Shown here: positions 41,039-51,806 of the stretch, piece after piece
Layout of the letters: each line of letters opens with the position of its first letter
Position numbering within the stretch: position 1 is the stretch's first letter
Assembly (NCBI RefSeq): GCF_958299795.1
Contig: NC_133213.1
Coordinates: forward strand, 2,246,033 to 2,310,032
Direction: 5' to 3'
DNA from: Porites lutea
Taxonomy: Eukaryota; Cnidaria; Anthozoa; Scleractinia; Poritidae
Length of the DNA stretch: 64,000 nt
The notes under the pieces: generated by a model
What the model was told of the DNA's origin: nothing
The model's database searches: none
Seen by the model: the letters and a program-made list of their open reading frames with translations, nothing else
Translations under genes and position numbers: made by a program

Positions 41039-43629
41039 AGTGTTACTGACGGGAAATGCAAAACTTGGGCATGCATGAGCGATTTCCATTCAATCCTTCC
41101 GTAAAAACCTTACGTCATTCAGTTTAATAAGTAACTACCAAGTTTTCTGTTAGTTAGTATTACTAAGGATTCAGCAACATTCAGTGGTTGAAGCGTACTG
41201 CATAAATGGGATATTCTCGCTGCAGTATTTGCCACGGAGTTGCGAAACCACCGGTTTGCTTACTTATAGACTTTAGAATTTTTAGTGGTATACTAAGATA
41301 ATAGACAGGTAAAATGCTATCAAACTCTTATTTCTGTCAAAGAGATATTAGTAACGGAGATTTATTTTTTTTTTCTCATTATTGTGTTCAACCGTGGGAT
41401 TTAGAACATCTGTCGCTGTCAGTAATGTCCAAATACGGTCATCAGCTGTTGAAGAAGAATCGCGTTTATTGCAATTTGAATTTAAAACGTGGACATAACT
41501 GATATAATATTTTATGTTTGTAAAAATTTTACGTGAGGTTCAAGTTTAACTAAATCAGAAGATTGCACCCTAATTTTACGGATCAAGATGTACGATCTCA
41601 GCCCACCCCAGCGCCCCCACCTCCGCAAAACCAAAAGTGATCTTAAAACATTATGAAGATATTTAAGGACTTAATTTTGAATAAAAATCTGATTTTGATG
41701 ATTTTTAAACACCGAAGTAGTTGAAGTTGGGTTACTATAAGGGAAGAGACCTATCACGGCTATTGCTTCTGCAGATGCGGTTCTAACTTTCGTAACCATT
41801 CATCGGTAGTATATGTCCAAAATGTGTGCAATAATTCTACAACTGGTCTCTGCTCCATTGGATCCTATACCAATTGCAGAACATTTTAGGAGGACTGAGT
41901 CGGCGACAATGCAACACAGTTACTAAAAGGACATGCATATTAGGGACACTGAGCACCCACGTCGCGATGGCAACGAGAACGTCAAAAAAGCACTTTTTTC
42001 TTTGCCGTCTATGCACGCCACTTAGACGTGAAATTGCCTAGACTGTTTACTTTTTCGTTTTTGGTGGACGTAAACGAGCGACGACGAAATTTTATTTTCC
42101 CTAATTTAAACTTGGATATTGTGCCCACATTTGACAAATTAAGTGGGTAGAAATAATCGCGTTACTAGAAGTTAGGTCATTATTGTTTGTCTTTAGATGG
42201 AAACTAGTCCCTTGGTAACACCTTCCGCGAGGGGTGTCGGCTTAAAACAAGTTCGACTGAACTTCACAATAATTCCATTTTTGATGTCAGATCTCGAAAC
42301 CATAGAAACCGTCTGTCAACAAGATTTGCGAAAATAAGTCTCAACTGGAATTTAATACTTACTGAACAATGTAAGGTAATAGATTGGTACTATCATAGAA
42401 ATCAACGTAATCCTCTTCGCCGTGTGCACCTGGCCTGTTTCTTGAACCTAGTTAAAAATTTTAATACTGAAAGTCAGCTCAATCTATGACGGACAGAAGT
42501 GGGGCCGTCTTATAGAGGACTGACTTTTAGCAGGCATTGAAGAAGAGAAGACGGTTCTGAATTCTTGAAATCCGAAATCATTCTTGCCTCAAAGATTAAG
42601 GTACAGTAGTTTCCGAGTATTTTTTCACTCATCTTATAATATTATTTTATTATACTTGGTTAAAAACAGTATGAATTGCATATCTTGTGATACTAGTAAA
42701 TCAGCTGAGAAACGGTAGCTAAGGCGCATGGACATCAGGACTGTGACCCTTTAATCACGCCGCATGGCGGGTTTGATATTTCAAAAGTTTTGATTCGTCG
42801 TTCCCTGTATGATCAATATTTCTATTTATTCTGGTATGGAATGCTTACTTCAAAAGATTTTAAGAATTTTCAGCTGTCTATTATTTGTTAGCCATTGTTA
42901 AAGCACATTGAGAGAAGTAGATAATTGTGGATCTGTGTCAGTGAGCTGACAGTCACGTTGTCTTTCAGCGGAGATGAACAGATATGTTATCACGGTAATG
43001 AATTATATGAATCTTTAACATTCAGTATTCAATAAACGACCACGTGAAATGATCCTTGAATTTTAATACTTCCTGCCGATCAAAAGATAAAATTAAATTA
43101 TTTACTAGCTAGAGATGACACCAAATTAGGGGGAAATGGGCAAAAAGAACAAACTGAAGAGAAAAAAATTGTCAAGTTTTTCTATTACAAATAACCGTAG
43201 CAAACAAAAATTATAATAACTCATGTAAATGGTCGTGAAAGGGGCACTAGCTAACACGAGAAAATGGAGATACTCCACAATCATGTTCATTCGCCCTAGT
43301 GCTAAAATGTCCCTGATTTGTTAAGAAGTACATTATACGTGCTTTGAATTAAATCTAAGGTTGTATTTCGTAATTCATGACTCGAAGACAAGGGAAATGA
43401 CTGCAACTAAAGCGAGAAAAGCTAGGCCAGCTTTTTCAAGTTGTGTCATGGACGTATCTCAGGATAACTGCTTATTAATAAAAGAATATTCTTTTTCTTT
43501 TTTTCCTTCCACTGATTCACTTCACCTTCGTCTCTTTGGCATTACAGGCGCCGCCCCTGCGAGACAAAAAGTGCTCTCGTAATTTTAACCAACTTATGGA
43601 AAAAAAAATCTCTTGACACATTTCCCCTT
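41039..43629. other. Intergenic region between R3 and R4
   Basis: No gene supported. Holds the truncated GGGACC-family MITE at 41943-42157 and a segment at 41845-41945 resembling 10160-10290. Small frames at 41314-41502 and 43361-43582 show no domain, signal or conservation that I can see. Confidence 0.55.
41943..42157. mobile_element. MITE, GGGACC family, truncated copy
   Basis: GGGACACTGAGCACCCACGT, GGCAACGAGAACGTCAAAAA, CACGCCACTTAGACGTGAAA, and CGAGCGACGACGAAATTTTA followed by TGACAAATTAAGTGGGTAGA match the order in 280-642, but the middle is shortened and the right inverted end is missing. Confidence 0.7.
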
Positions 43630-44546
43630 TTAACTTTTGCAGCTCCATTGTCTGAGTATTAGTTTGACTGCGCGTCTTACGTCCCTGATCTTCCAGGTAT
43701 AAAGGAATGGATTCATACCAATTCGACGAGAAATATTATGAGTGGGAGCAGACGGATACTCTATCGCGGCCACTATAGCATAAGGAGGATAACATGCCAC
43801 TAGAGTTAACTGCACCCACAAAGCAGTGGACACTGTCTTTCTGTATTTTTCTATCTTAAGGGGACTTCTTCTTTCATTCGGCGTCTGCTGGCCTTCGTGA
43901 ACATCGTCTTGTAATTGAGATTGAAGACGATGGCGAAGGCAAAAATAGATGTTGCCGTAAGAGAACGCGGAAATTCCCAACGACAAGTAGATCTGCGCTG
44001 AATAAACTCTTGATATTATAGACTGTTGCTTCAAATTTAAAAAACGGTATAAACAGGAAACAGACACGCTAAAAATCCAAAAGAAAATCAGTAGTCCTTG
44101 TGTTCGTCTCAACGTCACCACTCTTTTGCATTTTAGACCCAACTTCAGAGCGAGAAGTCTGTCAACGCTTATCGCAGTCAATGTCCACAAAGAAACTGCT
44201 GCTAAACTCTTGCCAATAACATCATTAAAACTCATGATGGTATAACAAACTTGAAATGCTCTTCTTGCCACGGAAATTAATACAATCGCAAATAGTGGCT
44301 GCGAGCTAACACCAGCGAGGAGATCTGTAGTTGTTAAACACCGGAACAGAAGTTTTGAGTGCGGGCGAATGGAAGATACCTTTCGAAGAGCAGCGAAGAT
44401 AAGGAAATTTCCCACTGTACTGATGCGGTGATAGCGAGGAAAAAATTTAAGGTTGCTAGTATATACAGATAGACATTTCTGGGGGGAGACTTCGTACAGG
44501 CCCCATCTAGAACAGCTTGGAATCCTTCCTTGCTTTCGTTGTTCAT
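43630..44546 (-). pseudogene. Class A GPCR R4, frameshifted and deleted
   Basis: A minus-strand relative of R1-R7. The N-terminus (MNNESKEGFQAVLDGACTKS through LAITAS) is in one frame and the rest, from VGNFLIFAALRKVSS onwards, in another. The switch lies near 44411-44420, where a CAGTACAGTG stretch looks like a 5-base near-duplication. A second lesion shortens TM7: THNISRRIGMNPFLYTWKI lacks about 11 residues between ECL3 and the NP motif that all paralogs have. Between the lesions the reading frame is well kept (VDRLLAL, LNLKQQ, EKYRKTVSTALWVQLTL), so inactivation looks fairly recent. A sequencing error could explain the 5-base change but not the TM7 loss. Confidence 0.8.
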
Positions 44547-44684
44547 GTTTTTTTTTCGAAACGGCTATTCCCGTCAACCGATATGCCTGAAAATCACGTC
44601 CTTCAACCTTATTTACCCTGGAGGTCTTTTACAAGCGTTCACGTGAAAGCAGAAATATCGTCGGAGTAACGTCAGAACTTCATA

Positions 44685-47145
44685 CTGACAGAAAGGCCAC
44701 CCATTGGTTAAAACCATATTGACTTAGGAATTGTCAAGTAATAGGTCTATTGTTTCGTTTTGGCTTTCGGCTGCCCATTTCATTATGCAAATTCACCTCC
44801 TTCATTAGATGTGTGTTGACTATGGATATTGAACAGCAAGTTGGCGCAACAATGAAGTAGTTCCGTCCTTTCCGGTTAATACAGGTGTTAGTGGGAACGA
44901 AATACGCAAGCGCGGCAAAAAAACAGAAAACACGGCACCCGAGAGGAGAGGCAGCAAGTTTCAGCTCTAGCCTCTTTTTCTAGGTTGGGGATTTTCATCC
45001 GCGCTCGCGCATACTTTACTCAGTTTACGAACATTTATTCCATTTGTAACTCTAAAAAACTTACATTTTACAAAGGAAGTATTATCTCATGTGGCTTTTA
45101 TGATGTGCCACCAGTTTGTTTTATATCATTTCGTTTCTTCATCCGATTTCGCGAATATCCGGGCATCAACTTGAACAAATCAATTGCTTAATTGTGCCTT
45201 TCACTGCTTTTCTCATTTCTCTGATCTTCCAACAATAAAGGAAAGGATTTAACGTTGAGTTTAAAAAGGCCATGGTAACTGCAAGTCTAACAGCTAGATT
45301 ATGTGATGGTGAATATTCAGTGGTGTGTGCTACGGCTGTAACGATACCATACGGAAGATAACAGGCTATTAATGCTAACTGCACCCAAAATGCTGTGCAC
45401 ACGGTTTTTCTGTATCTTGCTATGTTAAGTACAGGTCCTACGCTGTGCTGCTCTGCCTGGTTAGAGAGGTTCTTTAAGGCAATTTTATGGCTGCGGAGTT
45501 TTAGGTAGATCTTAGAATAGCAAAACGCCGATGTTAGTAATAAAAAGTACATAACTGTGGACATCACGTTCGACACAAGTTCATGTTGCCAAAATCGCCG
45601 TGAACTGGAGAGTGAAATGCTTACAATCCAGAGGCAAGACACAATTCCACGCATTCGTCTCAAAGTCACCTTGAGCCGGTAGTTTAGTCCTAGCATGGGA
45701 GCGAGAAGTCTGTCGATGCTGATAGCAGTCAGTGTTAATAAAGAAACCGTGCTAAAAGTACCACCCGCGACTTCATTCCAGCTCACAGTCGTAAAGCAGA
45801 GGCGTCGCTGCTGATGCGCTATGAAAATAAGCTGACTAGCAAACAGAGGTTGTGAAAAAACACCAACAAGAAGGTCTGTCACTGTAAGGCATCGGAACAA
45901 GAGTTTTGAGGGAGGATGAAGTGAATGTACCTTCCAAAGAGCAGCTAAAATGAGGATATTACCAAGCGATGCGATGATGGATAGAAGAATATTCAACGCT
46001 GCTAGTAAATATAGATAGTGATTTCCATGTTTGGACATCCAGCAAGACACTACTTGAATTTCTTCGTACCCGCCTTTTGCCGTAAAACCCATCACCTTAT
46101 TAATGACTTGAAATAAAATTAAATTATTTTTCCTTTCTAACTAACTCAGAAATAAACTTAGAGATTGCGTTTCCGAGTTTTCCTTCACTAGTGAAAGCCT
46201 TGAATGTGAACGTGCCTTGAAATTATTAGCTGGTGATTAATAAGCCTTTACGTTGATTTGTGGGCTGACAGTAGATTGCAGCTGTGGCTAATATTTGTTG
46301 AGTATTTTGAATGTTCATTAGCTTTATAAATGAAATGAATAAGATGGTTAATCCTCCAGTTATTTTTCATTTGGCTTGTTTTATGAGACTGACGATATTA
46401 GTTTAGTTTTAAGTTTGTTGATTTTTGTCAGATAAAAGAATTAAACGAACACAAATACGCTGACAGGAGAAGAGAACAGGGCGTGAGCCCCAATCCCATA
46501 CAATGTCAAAAACTATGTGATGCATGACATCTAGATCTACCAAGTTCGTACGAGAAAGATAAAAAACATGAAGAAAGAGTGTGCACAATATTTGGATGGA
46601 GATAGAACACAAAGATAACTGTCTTATCTTCAACAGCTTACTGCAATCAGCTTCTGGGTTACATTCTGTTGCTTTGTATGGACTCCTAATTCTCTATTAC
46701 AATTAAATGTAAATTAATCAATTTTATTACGTTAAAATGAAAAACTTTTACCGTTGACTATTAACCATGAGATGTGTGAAAAAATTACTGAGAAATACTT
46801 GCTCTTTTTTAAAGAGCCGACACTTGATTTATTGTGAAATTTCCGCCATATACATATTAGACATGTCAAATTTCGTAATTGAACCAAAGACTCTGTCACG
46901 AAGAGGAGGGAATCCTTATTTATTTTAAATTTAAAATATTATTTTTCTTCATAGAGCACGACGACACTGTTCGAAATCAAAAATTCTTCTCAACAGCAGC
47001 GAGGGAAAGTACCAAAAACGTCATTTCCAAATGTTCGTCAGCAACTGCCTATCTTGTTTACGAGGTCAACGTGGCTTCGGGAGACAATGTGTTTTCCGTT
47101 CTTTTTTAATTATGAAGCCTAAAACTGTCGGTTTTTAATAATCCT
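44685..47145 (-). repeat. Tandem duplication, unit A (contains R5)
   Basis: Matches unit B (47215-50240) from CAGAAAGGCCACC in the receptor 3' flank, through GGGGATTTTCATCCGCGCTC and the receptor, to AGACATGTCAAATTTCGTAA and AAAACTGTCGG beyond its 5' end. The two units abut. Unit B is longer mainly because of the 351-bp element at 47457-47807. Confidence 0.88.
45166..46095 (-). CDS. Class A (rhodopsin-like) GPCR, receptor R5, intronless
   Basis: 309 aa, highly similar to R6 across its length. MMGFTAKGGYEEIQVVSCWM gives the N-terminal Cys18. TM1 has LGNILILAALWK, TM2 TDLLVGVFSQPLFASQ, TM3 starts after RRLCF and ends IDRLLAP, TM4 has LWIVSIS, ECL2 is the short RRFWQHELVS, ICL3 carries a basic stretch and LNIARYRKTV, TM6 has CYLPYG and TM7 NSTLNPFLYCWKI. 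ECL3 is longer than in R1/R2 (AVAHTTEYSPSHNLAVR) and has no N-glycosylation sequon. It ends quickly after helix 8 (QLICSS). Ligand unknown. The tandem partner is R6. Confidence 0.93.
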   Translation of the reverse strand: MMGFTAKGGYEEIQVVSCWMSKHGNHYLYLLAALNILLSIIASLGNILILAALWKVHSLHPPSKLLFRCLTVTDLLVGVFSQPLFASQLIFIAHQQRRLCFTTVSWNEVAGGTFSTVSLLTLTAISIDRLLAPMLGLNYRLKVTLRRMRGIVSCLWIVSISLSSSRRFWQHELVSNVMSTVMYFLLLTSAFCYSKIYLKLRSHKIALKNLSNQAEQHSVGPVLNIARYRKTVCTAFWVQLALIACYLPYGIVTAVAHTTEYSPSHNLAVRLAVTMAFLNSTLNPFLYCWKIREMRKAVKGTIKQLICSS

Positions 47146-47456
47146 GCCTCATGTTTTCGACCTGACAAAACAAATTCTGCTGGTCTTCGTTTGGTTCTGA
47201 TAATGATAGAGATGGAAGACAGAAAGGCCACCTATCCTATTTGTTAAAACCTATTGACTTAGAAATTATAGCGAAATATTGTTTCGTTTTGGCGTGGTTT
47301 GGCTTGCCATTTCATTTTGAGTTGGCTATGAATATTGGAAAGCAAATCGACCATAAGTAATGCGATACTTTCCACATGCGAGTGTAATAGAGCGAACGAA
47401 GAGCGCATGCGCGCCCATCAAACCAAAGAGACACACCACACGAGAGGAGCGGGAAT

Positions 47457-47807
47457 CATCCTCGGAGACCCAGGGGCAGATAGTGGGGGCGAGGGAAAGT
47501 CTAAACGGGCGGAAAAATATGGCACGAAAAAAAGTAAAGAACGGCGAGAAGAGCCCCTGGGGACAATGTCTTACCAGACCAGTTCCAAACGGTCGCCGCC
47601 GTTCTGGCTTCTGACTGGTGCCAGAAAAACACAAGTTTTCTGCCACCAATCAGAAGGCAGAACGGCGGCGACCGTTTGGAACTGGTCTGGTAAGACATTG
47701 TCCCTAGGGGCTCTTCTCGTCGTTCTTTACTTTTCTTCGTGCCATATTTTTCCGCCCGTTTAGACTTTCCCTCGCCCCCACTATCTGCCCCTGGGTCTCC
47801 GAGGATG
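47457..47807. mobile_element. Palindromic MULE-like element with exact 9-bp target duplication
   Basis: Arms of about 175 bases (CATCCTCGGAGACCCAGGGG at the left and CCCCTGGGTCTCCGAGGATG at the right) meet near 47632. AGCGGGAAT flanks both ends exactly (47448-47456 and 47808-47816). Long terminal inverted repeats with a 9-base duplication fit Mutator-like or foldback elements. No transposase. Open frames on both strands here come from the palindrome. Confidence 0.92.
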
Positions 47808-48453
47808 AGCGGGAATACGTTCCTCCTTCTTTACCTCTCACCTCTTTTAGTAGTTTGGGGATTTTCATGCGCGCTCGCACATTTTGGTCGACGGTTTAAG
47901 TTGCTATGTCTTTTATTTTATCAGTGTAAGTCGAAAGAACACATTTTCTAAGGAAGTATTTGACTGTCTAACACCTCTTTTATGGTTAGGACCTAAAGCA
48001 TAACTGCCCAGTTCCTTGGACAAACTTGACGCCTGTTAGTTAGCTATCTCAGACGCGATTTATTGACTTTTAAAAATCAGCCGATTCACAACAATTGTTA
48101 GTGAGAACTGATAAGCGATGAAATGATATCGTATATCTAGAACCTATTTTGTTTGGTTGCCTTCTTAAACTTGATTACAATATTATCTGTTTAAATCCAG
48201 GAAAACTTAGACCAACAACTAAAAAAATGTTTTTCGGTCAAATTTGTTTTGTTTTGATTAACTTCGACGTCTTTTTCAATTGCGCACGTACATATTTGCG
48301 CAAGGGTAGCTAACGCCCCTGCTTAGCAAGTTGTACTGTTTTTGGCTCAGGAGGTTTGGGCGTGAAAGTATGATTAAACTGGTTTCTGCTCTATATAATT
48401 CGCACCCTGGCCCTTCCTTTTTTTGTCCTGTTTCACGAATGCCGCGCTTTAAT

Positions 48454-49386
48454 TTATTCAAAACAAATCAACTGTTTGATTGTGTCCTTCAGTGCTTTTC
48501 TCATTCCTCTGATCTTCCAGCTATAAAGAAAGGGATTTAAAGATGAGTTTAACAAAGCCATGGTAACTGCAACTCTAACAGCTAGATTATGTGATGGTGA
48601 ATATCCTGTAAAGAGTTCTACGGCTGTAACGATACCATACGGGAGATAACAGGCTACTAATGCTAACTGCACCCACAATGCCGTAGATACTGTCTTTTTG
48701 TATCTTGCCATGTTTTGTAAAGCTCTTACGCTGCGTCGTTGTTCCTGAAACGAGCGATTTGCTAAGCCTGTTCTAAAGCGACGGAGTTTCAGATAGATCT
48801 TGCAATAGCAAAAGGCCGATGTTAGTAACAAAAAGTGTATAACTATCGACATCACATTTGACATAAGAGCATGTTGCCAAAATCGCCGTAAACTAGAGAG
48901 TGAAATGCTTACGATCCAGAAGCAAATCACAGTTCCACGCATTCGTCTCAAAGTCACCTTGCGTCTATAGCTTAAACGCAGCCTCAAAGCAAGAAGTCTG
49001 TCTACGCTGATGGCAGTCAATGTAAATAAAGAAACGGCGCTAAAAGTGACACCTGCGACTTCATTAGAGTCCACAGCCATAAAGCAGAAGCGTTGCTGCT
49101 GATGCGCAATGACAATAAGCTGACTAGCGAAGAGGGGCTGTGAGAAAACGCCAACAAGAAGGTCTGTCAATGTTAGGCATCGGAACAAATGTTTTGTCGG
49201 CGGATGAAGCGAACGCACCTCCCGAAGAGCAAGTAAAATGAGGATATTCCCAAGCAATGCGATGATGGATAGAAGAATATTCAACGCTGCTAGAAGATAT
49301 AGATAATAATTTCCATGTTGAGACTTCCAGCAAGACACAAGTTGAATTTCTTTGTAGTCCGAACCCTTTGCAGAAAAATCCATCAC
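48454..49386 (-). CDS. Class A (rhodopsin-like) GPCR, receptor R6, intronless
   Basis: 310 aa, tandem duplicate of R5. MMDFSAKGSDYKEIQLVSCW gives the N-terminal Cys19. Landmarks: LGNILILLALREVRS in TM1, LTDLLVG in TM2, RFCFMAV with the TM3-top Cys, VDRLLALRLRLSYRRK ending TM3, WIVSISLSSLRRFWQHAL for TM4/ECL2, NMARYKKTVSTALWVQLAL for ICL3/TM6, CYLPYG, and NSSLNPFLYSWKI in TM7. ICL2 is more basic than in the others (RLRLSYRRKVTLRR). ECL3 VELFTGYSPSHNLAVR has no sequon. The last residues QLICFE are followed directly by the stop. Ligand and coupling unknown. Confidence 0.93.
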   Translation of the reverse strand: MMDFSAKGSDYKEIQLVSCWKSQHGNYYLYLLAALNILLSIIALLGNILILLALREVRSLHPPTKHLFRCLTLTDLLVGVFSQPLFASQLIVIAHQQQRFCFMAVDSNEVAGVTFSAVSLFTLTAISVDRLLALRLRLSYRRKVTLRRMRGTVICFWIVSISLSSLRRFWQHALMSNVMSIVIHFLLLTSAFCYCKIYLKLRRFRTGLANRSFQEQRRSVRALQNMARYKKTVSTALWVQLALVACYLPYGIVTAVELFTGYSPSHNLAVRVAVTMALLNSSLNPFLYSWKIRGMRKALKDTIKQLICFE

Positions 49387-50240
49387 TACTGAGAGACTTT
49401 AAAAGAAGTTATTTTCTATTTGCAAGTCAGAAATTTGGCTTCGAAATCTCCTTTCTTTTCTCTTTTTTTTTTACAATTTTTTGGCGTTATAGTCATGCGT
49501 TGAAATTATTAGAAGCACACAGGTGATAACCAGCTGTTCTTGAATTGTGGGTTGACCAACATTCTACTGACCTATATATACTCTGAGATTGAAGCTTGGC
49601 GAATATTTGTTGAGTATTTCAAGTCAATGAACTAAATGGATTACAAGTTGAATCCTCCATCTAGTTTTCAATTGATTTGTATTACAACTAAGAGATTGAT
49701 GGAAAGGAGGGAGATAAAACAATACAATAAAGCCACGTTATCTTGAACTTTTTGCCAATCAGCTTCCAGCTAACAAACTTGTTGACGTTTGCTTTGAATG
49801 GAGTTCTATATTTCTCAATGAAAATTAAATAAAAACTGATTAATTTTTTTTGGTAAAATGCTACGCTTCATGACGTTAAATTTCCCTGTTGACTATTGGT
49901 TCGGCCTAAAAGATGCGAAAAGTTAATTAACTCAGTGAGAAATATCTGTCTTGTATAAATATAGTACACCGAAAACTTCGTCGCTGTGGTAAATTTTGTA
50001 CGCCGGATGTATATATTAGACATGTCCAATTTTGTAATTAATCAAAAGCTGTATTAATTAGAAAAAGAGCGACTCCTTATTTACTTCTTTTTAAAACACT
50101 TCTTCTCTTCATTCACAAAAACGCCAAAATATGTATTTAAGAAATCGCCAGCAAAATGACAAAACCGGGTGATAAGGAATAACTTTTTACCTGCGGCAAG
50201 GTTCGTTTTTTAAATTATCAAGTCTACTGTCGGTTGTGCC

Positions 50241-50769
50241 AGCTTCAAGTTGTTACTTGTCAAACAAAATTTAATAAACAAACAAAAAAACTTTTGCGCG
50301 TTTGGTTATAACCTACAGCAAGCGGCATCTTTGAATATAAAGACAGAAAAATATTGTTTCTTCAAAATTGTTATCGATTCTCTTCTTGAGCAACAATTGA
50401 AACAAATCGTAAAAGAACTTTTTTTTTTTCTTGGCTCGTCCAATCTGTCCAGATAAAGAGATTGATAGCCTTTTTTTTGTCAGTGACAAAAGCTACTAGG
50501 AAAAATGTTGCCTTGGTAGCAAAATTTCTGGATGGCAAAAAAGTCGAAAACATCACTTTCAACTGTTTCAAACTTCATCGTTCTTATTCAATTTCATTTA
50601 ATTTGTCAAGTGTTGGGCGAAATTTTCTGGGGTTCTATCCGAAAGGCCCAGATCAATGGTTAGTAAAAGAAAAAGAAAATTTTTCCGTTGTGTTCACCTA
50701 CGCTAAGAAGATTATTAAAGTTAAGTTATAGAAGCAACTTTTCAGTGAAGGTTTGATAAGAAAGTTTAA
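50241..50769. other. Spacer between tandem unit B and the inverted duplication
   Basis: AT-rich, no gene supported. Small frames at 50250-50456 and 50462-50731 have no recognisable domains. Confidence 0.45.
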
Positions 50770-51075
50770 AAAAAATCAGGCTAGTACAGGACTGGAACCC
50801 GTGCCTCTACGATACCGGTGCAGCGCTCTACCAGTTGACTTACAAAGCCAAGTGGGAGCTGGTCGGGACTCTCGCTACTGGGGGCACTGACTCGCGGTCC
50901 CGAGGGACTCGGCAAGATATAAGGGGAGTTGGCTGTGCGGGATCGGGATAACGTGAGTTGACTATACATTATTTCAGGTACTAAGAAAACTACGTAAACT
51001 TTAACTGGCATCCTTTTTATCACATTTTTATTATGCTTCATAAAAAGAATAATAACTAGGAAGTTGGCCATTATC
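50770..51075 (-). mobile_element. Composite SINE with tRNA-like 3' part, copy 2
   Basis: Read on minus: AATGGCCAACTTCCTAGTTA, CCCGCACAGCCAACTCCCCT, GGACCGCGAGTCAGTGCCCC, GCGAGAGTCCCGACCAGCTC, then the tRNA-like CTGGTAGAGCGCTGCACCGG and ACGGGTTCCAGTCC. The same unit as 38495-38830. Being at the matching place in the inverted duplication, it was probably copied along with the receptor rather than inserted twice. Confidence 0.78.
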
Positions 51076-51806
51076 TTTAAAGTCAGTGGTTTTACTTATA
51101 TATAATAATTTGCTTTTGTTCACTTGTAACTATTTGGAATTTTTGTTAAATTTTGTTTCAATTTACTTTAGATCTGTTATTATATGCACTGTTACCCGCA
51201 AGCCTCTCCTCTATGCCAATAAACAGAAATGGGAGAAGAGACTAGTTTTGGATCAAAAATTCGAACTCCAAAAATCTCTACTTTATCAGGAAATGCCAAC
51301 GTGCTTAGAACGCAGTAACTAGAGACTGCAATTTCTACTTGAACTACCGAGTTCCATGAGGGGCTAGCCCTTTGTAGAGCTGTGAAGGGTGTACTTTCTT
51401 CCTTAATTACTTTCAAACCCCGAGCAAAGCGTTGGTCCCGACCCGCGAAAACAACTCGAGACCTCCCGATTTGCTGGCCATCCAGCTCTACAAGCTGAAA
51501 GTTACTGAGTCGGAACAAAACTTCCCGTACTTTTCCACCAAGGTGGACTTTCCAAAAACAGTTAACTTGCTGATCCCGGCAGGGTGTAAACAAAAGAACA
51601 ATCCCTCAAACTTAACGACTTGGAAACTCAGTGAAGGATATCAAGCACAGTATTTAACAGACGTTTAATATAACAGGTTTTTTGATGAGTTTATTTTTCA
51701 AAACGTTTAGACACAAGATCGCTGAAACGGACAGTTTTTACAACACCTCAACATCGATTTCGCGCCCAAAAAACATGAGTTGCCAGACGAATCGCACCAA
51801 AAATGC

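Larger units (their letters stand above)
47215..50240 (-). repeat. Tandem duplication, unit B (contains R6)
   Basis: Starts GACAGAAAGGCCACC and ends near CTACTGTCGGTTGTG; homologous to unit A at 44685-47145. It contains the inserted palindromic element 47457-47807 whose site is empty in unit A (CGAGAGGAGAGGCAGCAAG near 44940-44960). Confidence 0.88.

Noticed and set aside
44411-44420. A tiny intron that would restore the R4 frame
   Set aside because: The possible GT...AG interval is only a few bases, far too short for splicing. R4 also has a TM7 deletion.
47326-47763. Overlapping frames of 65-142 aa on both strands
   Set aside because: They lie in the palindromic element and are produced by its symmetry.
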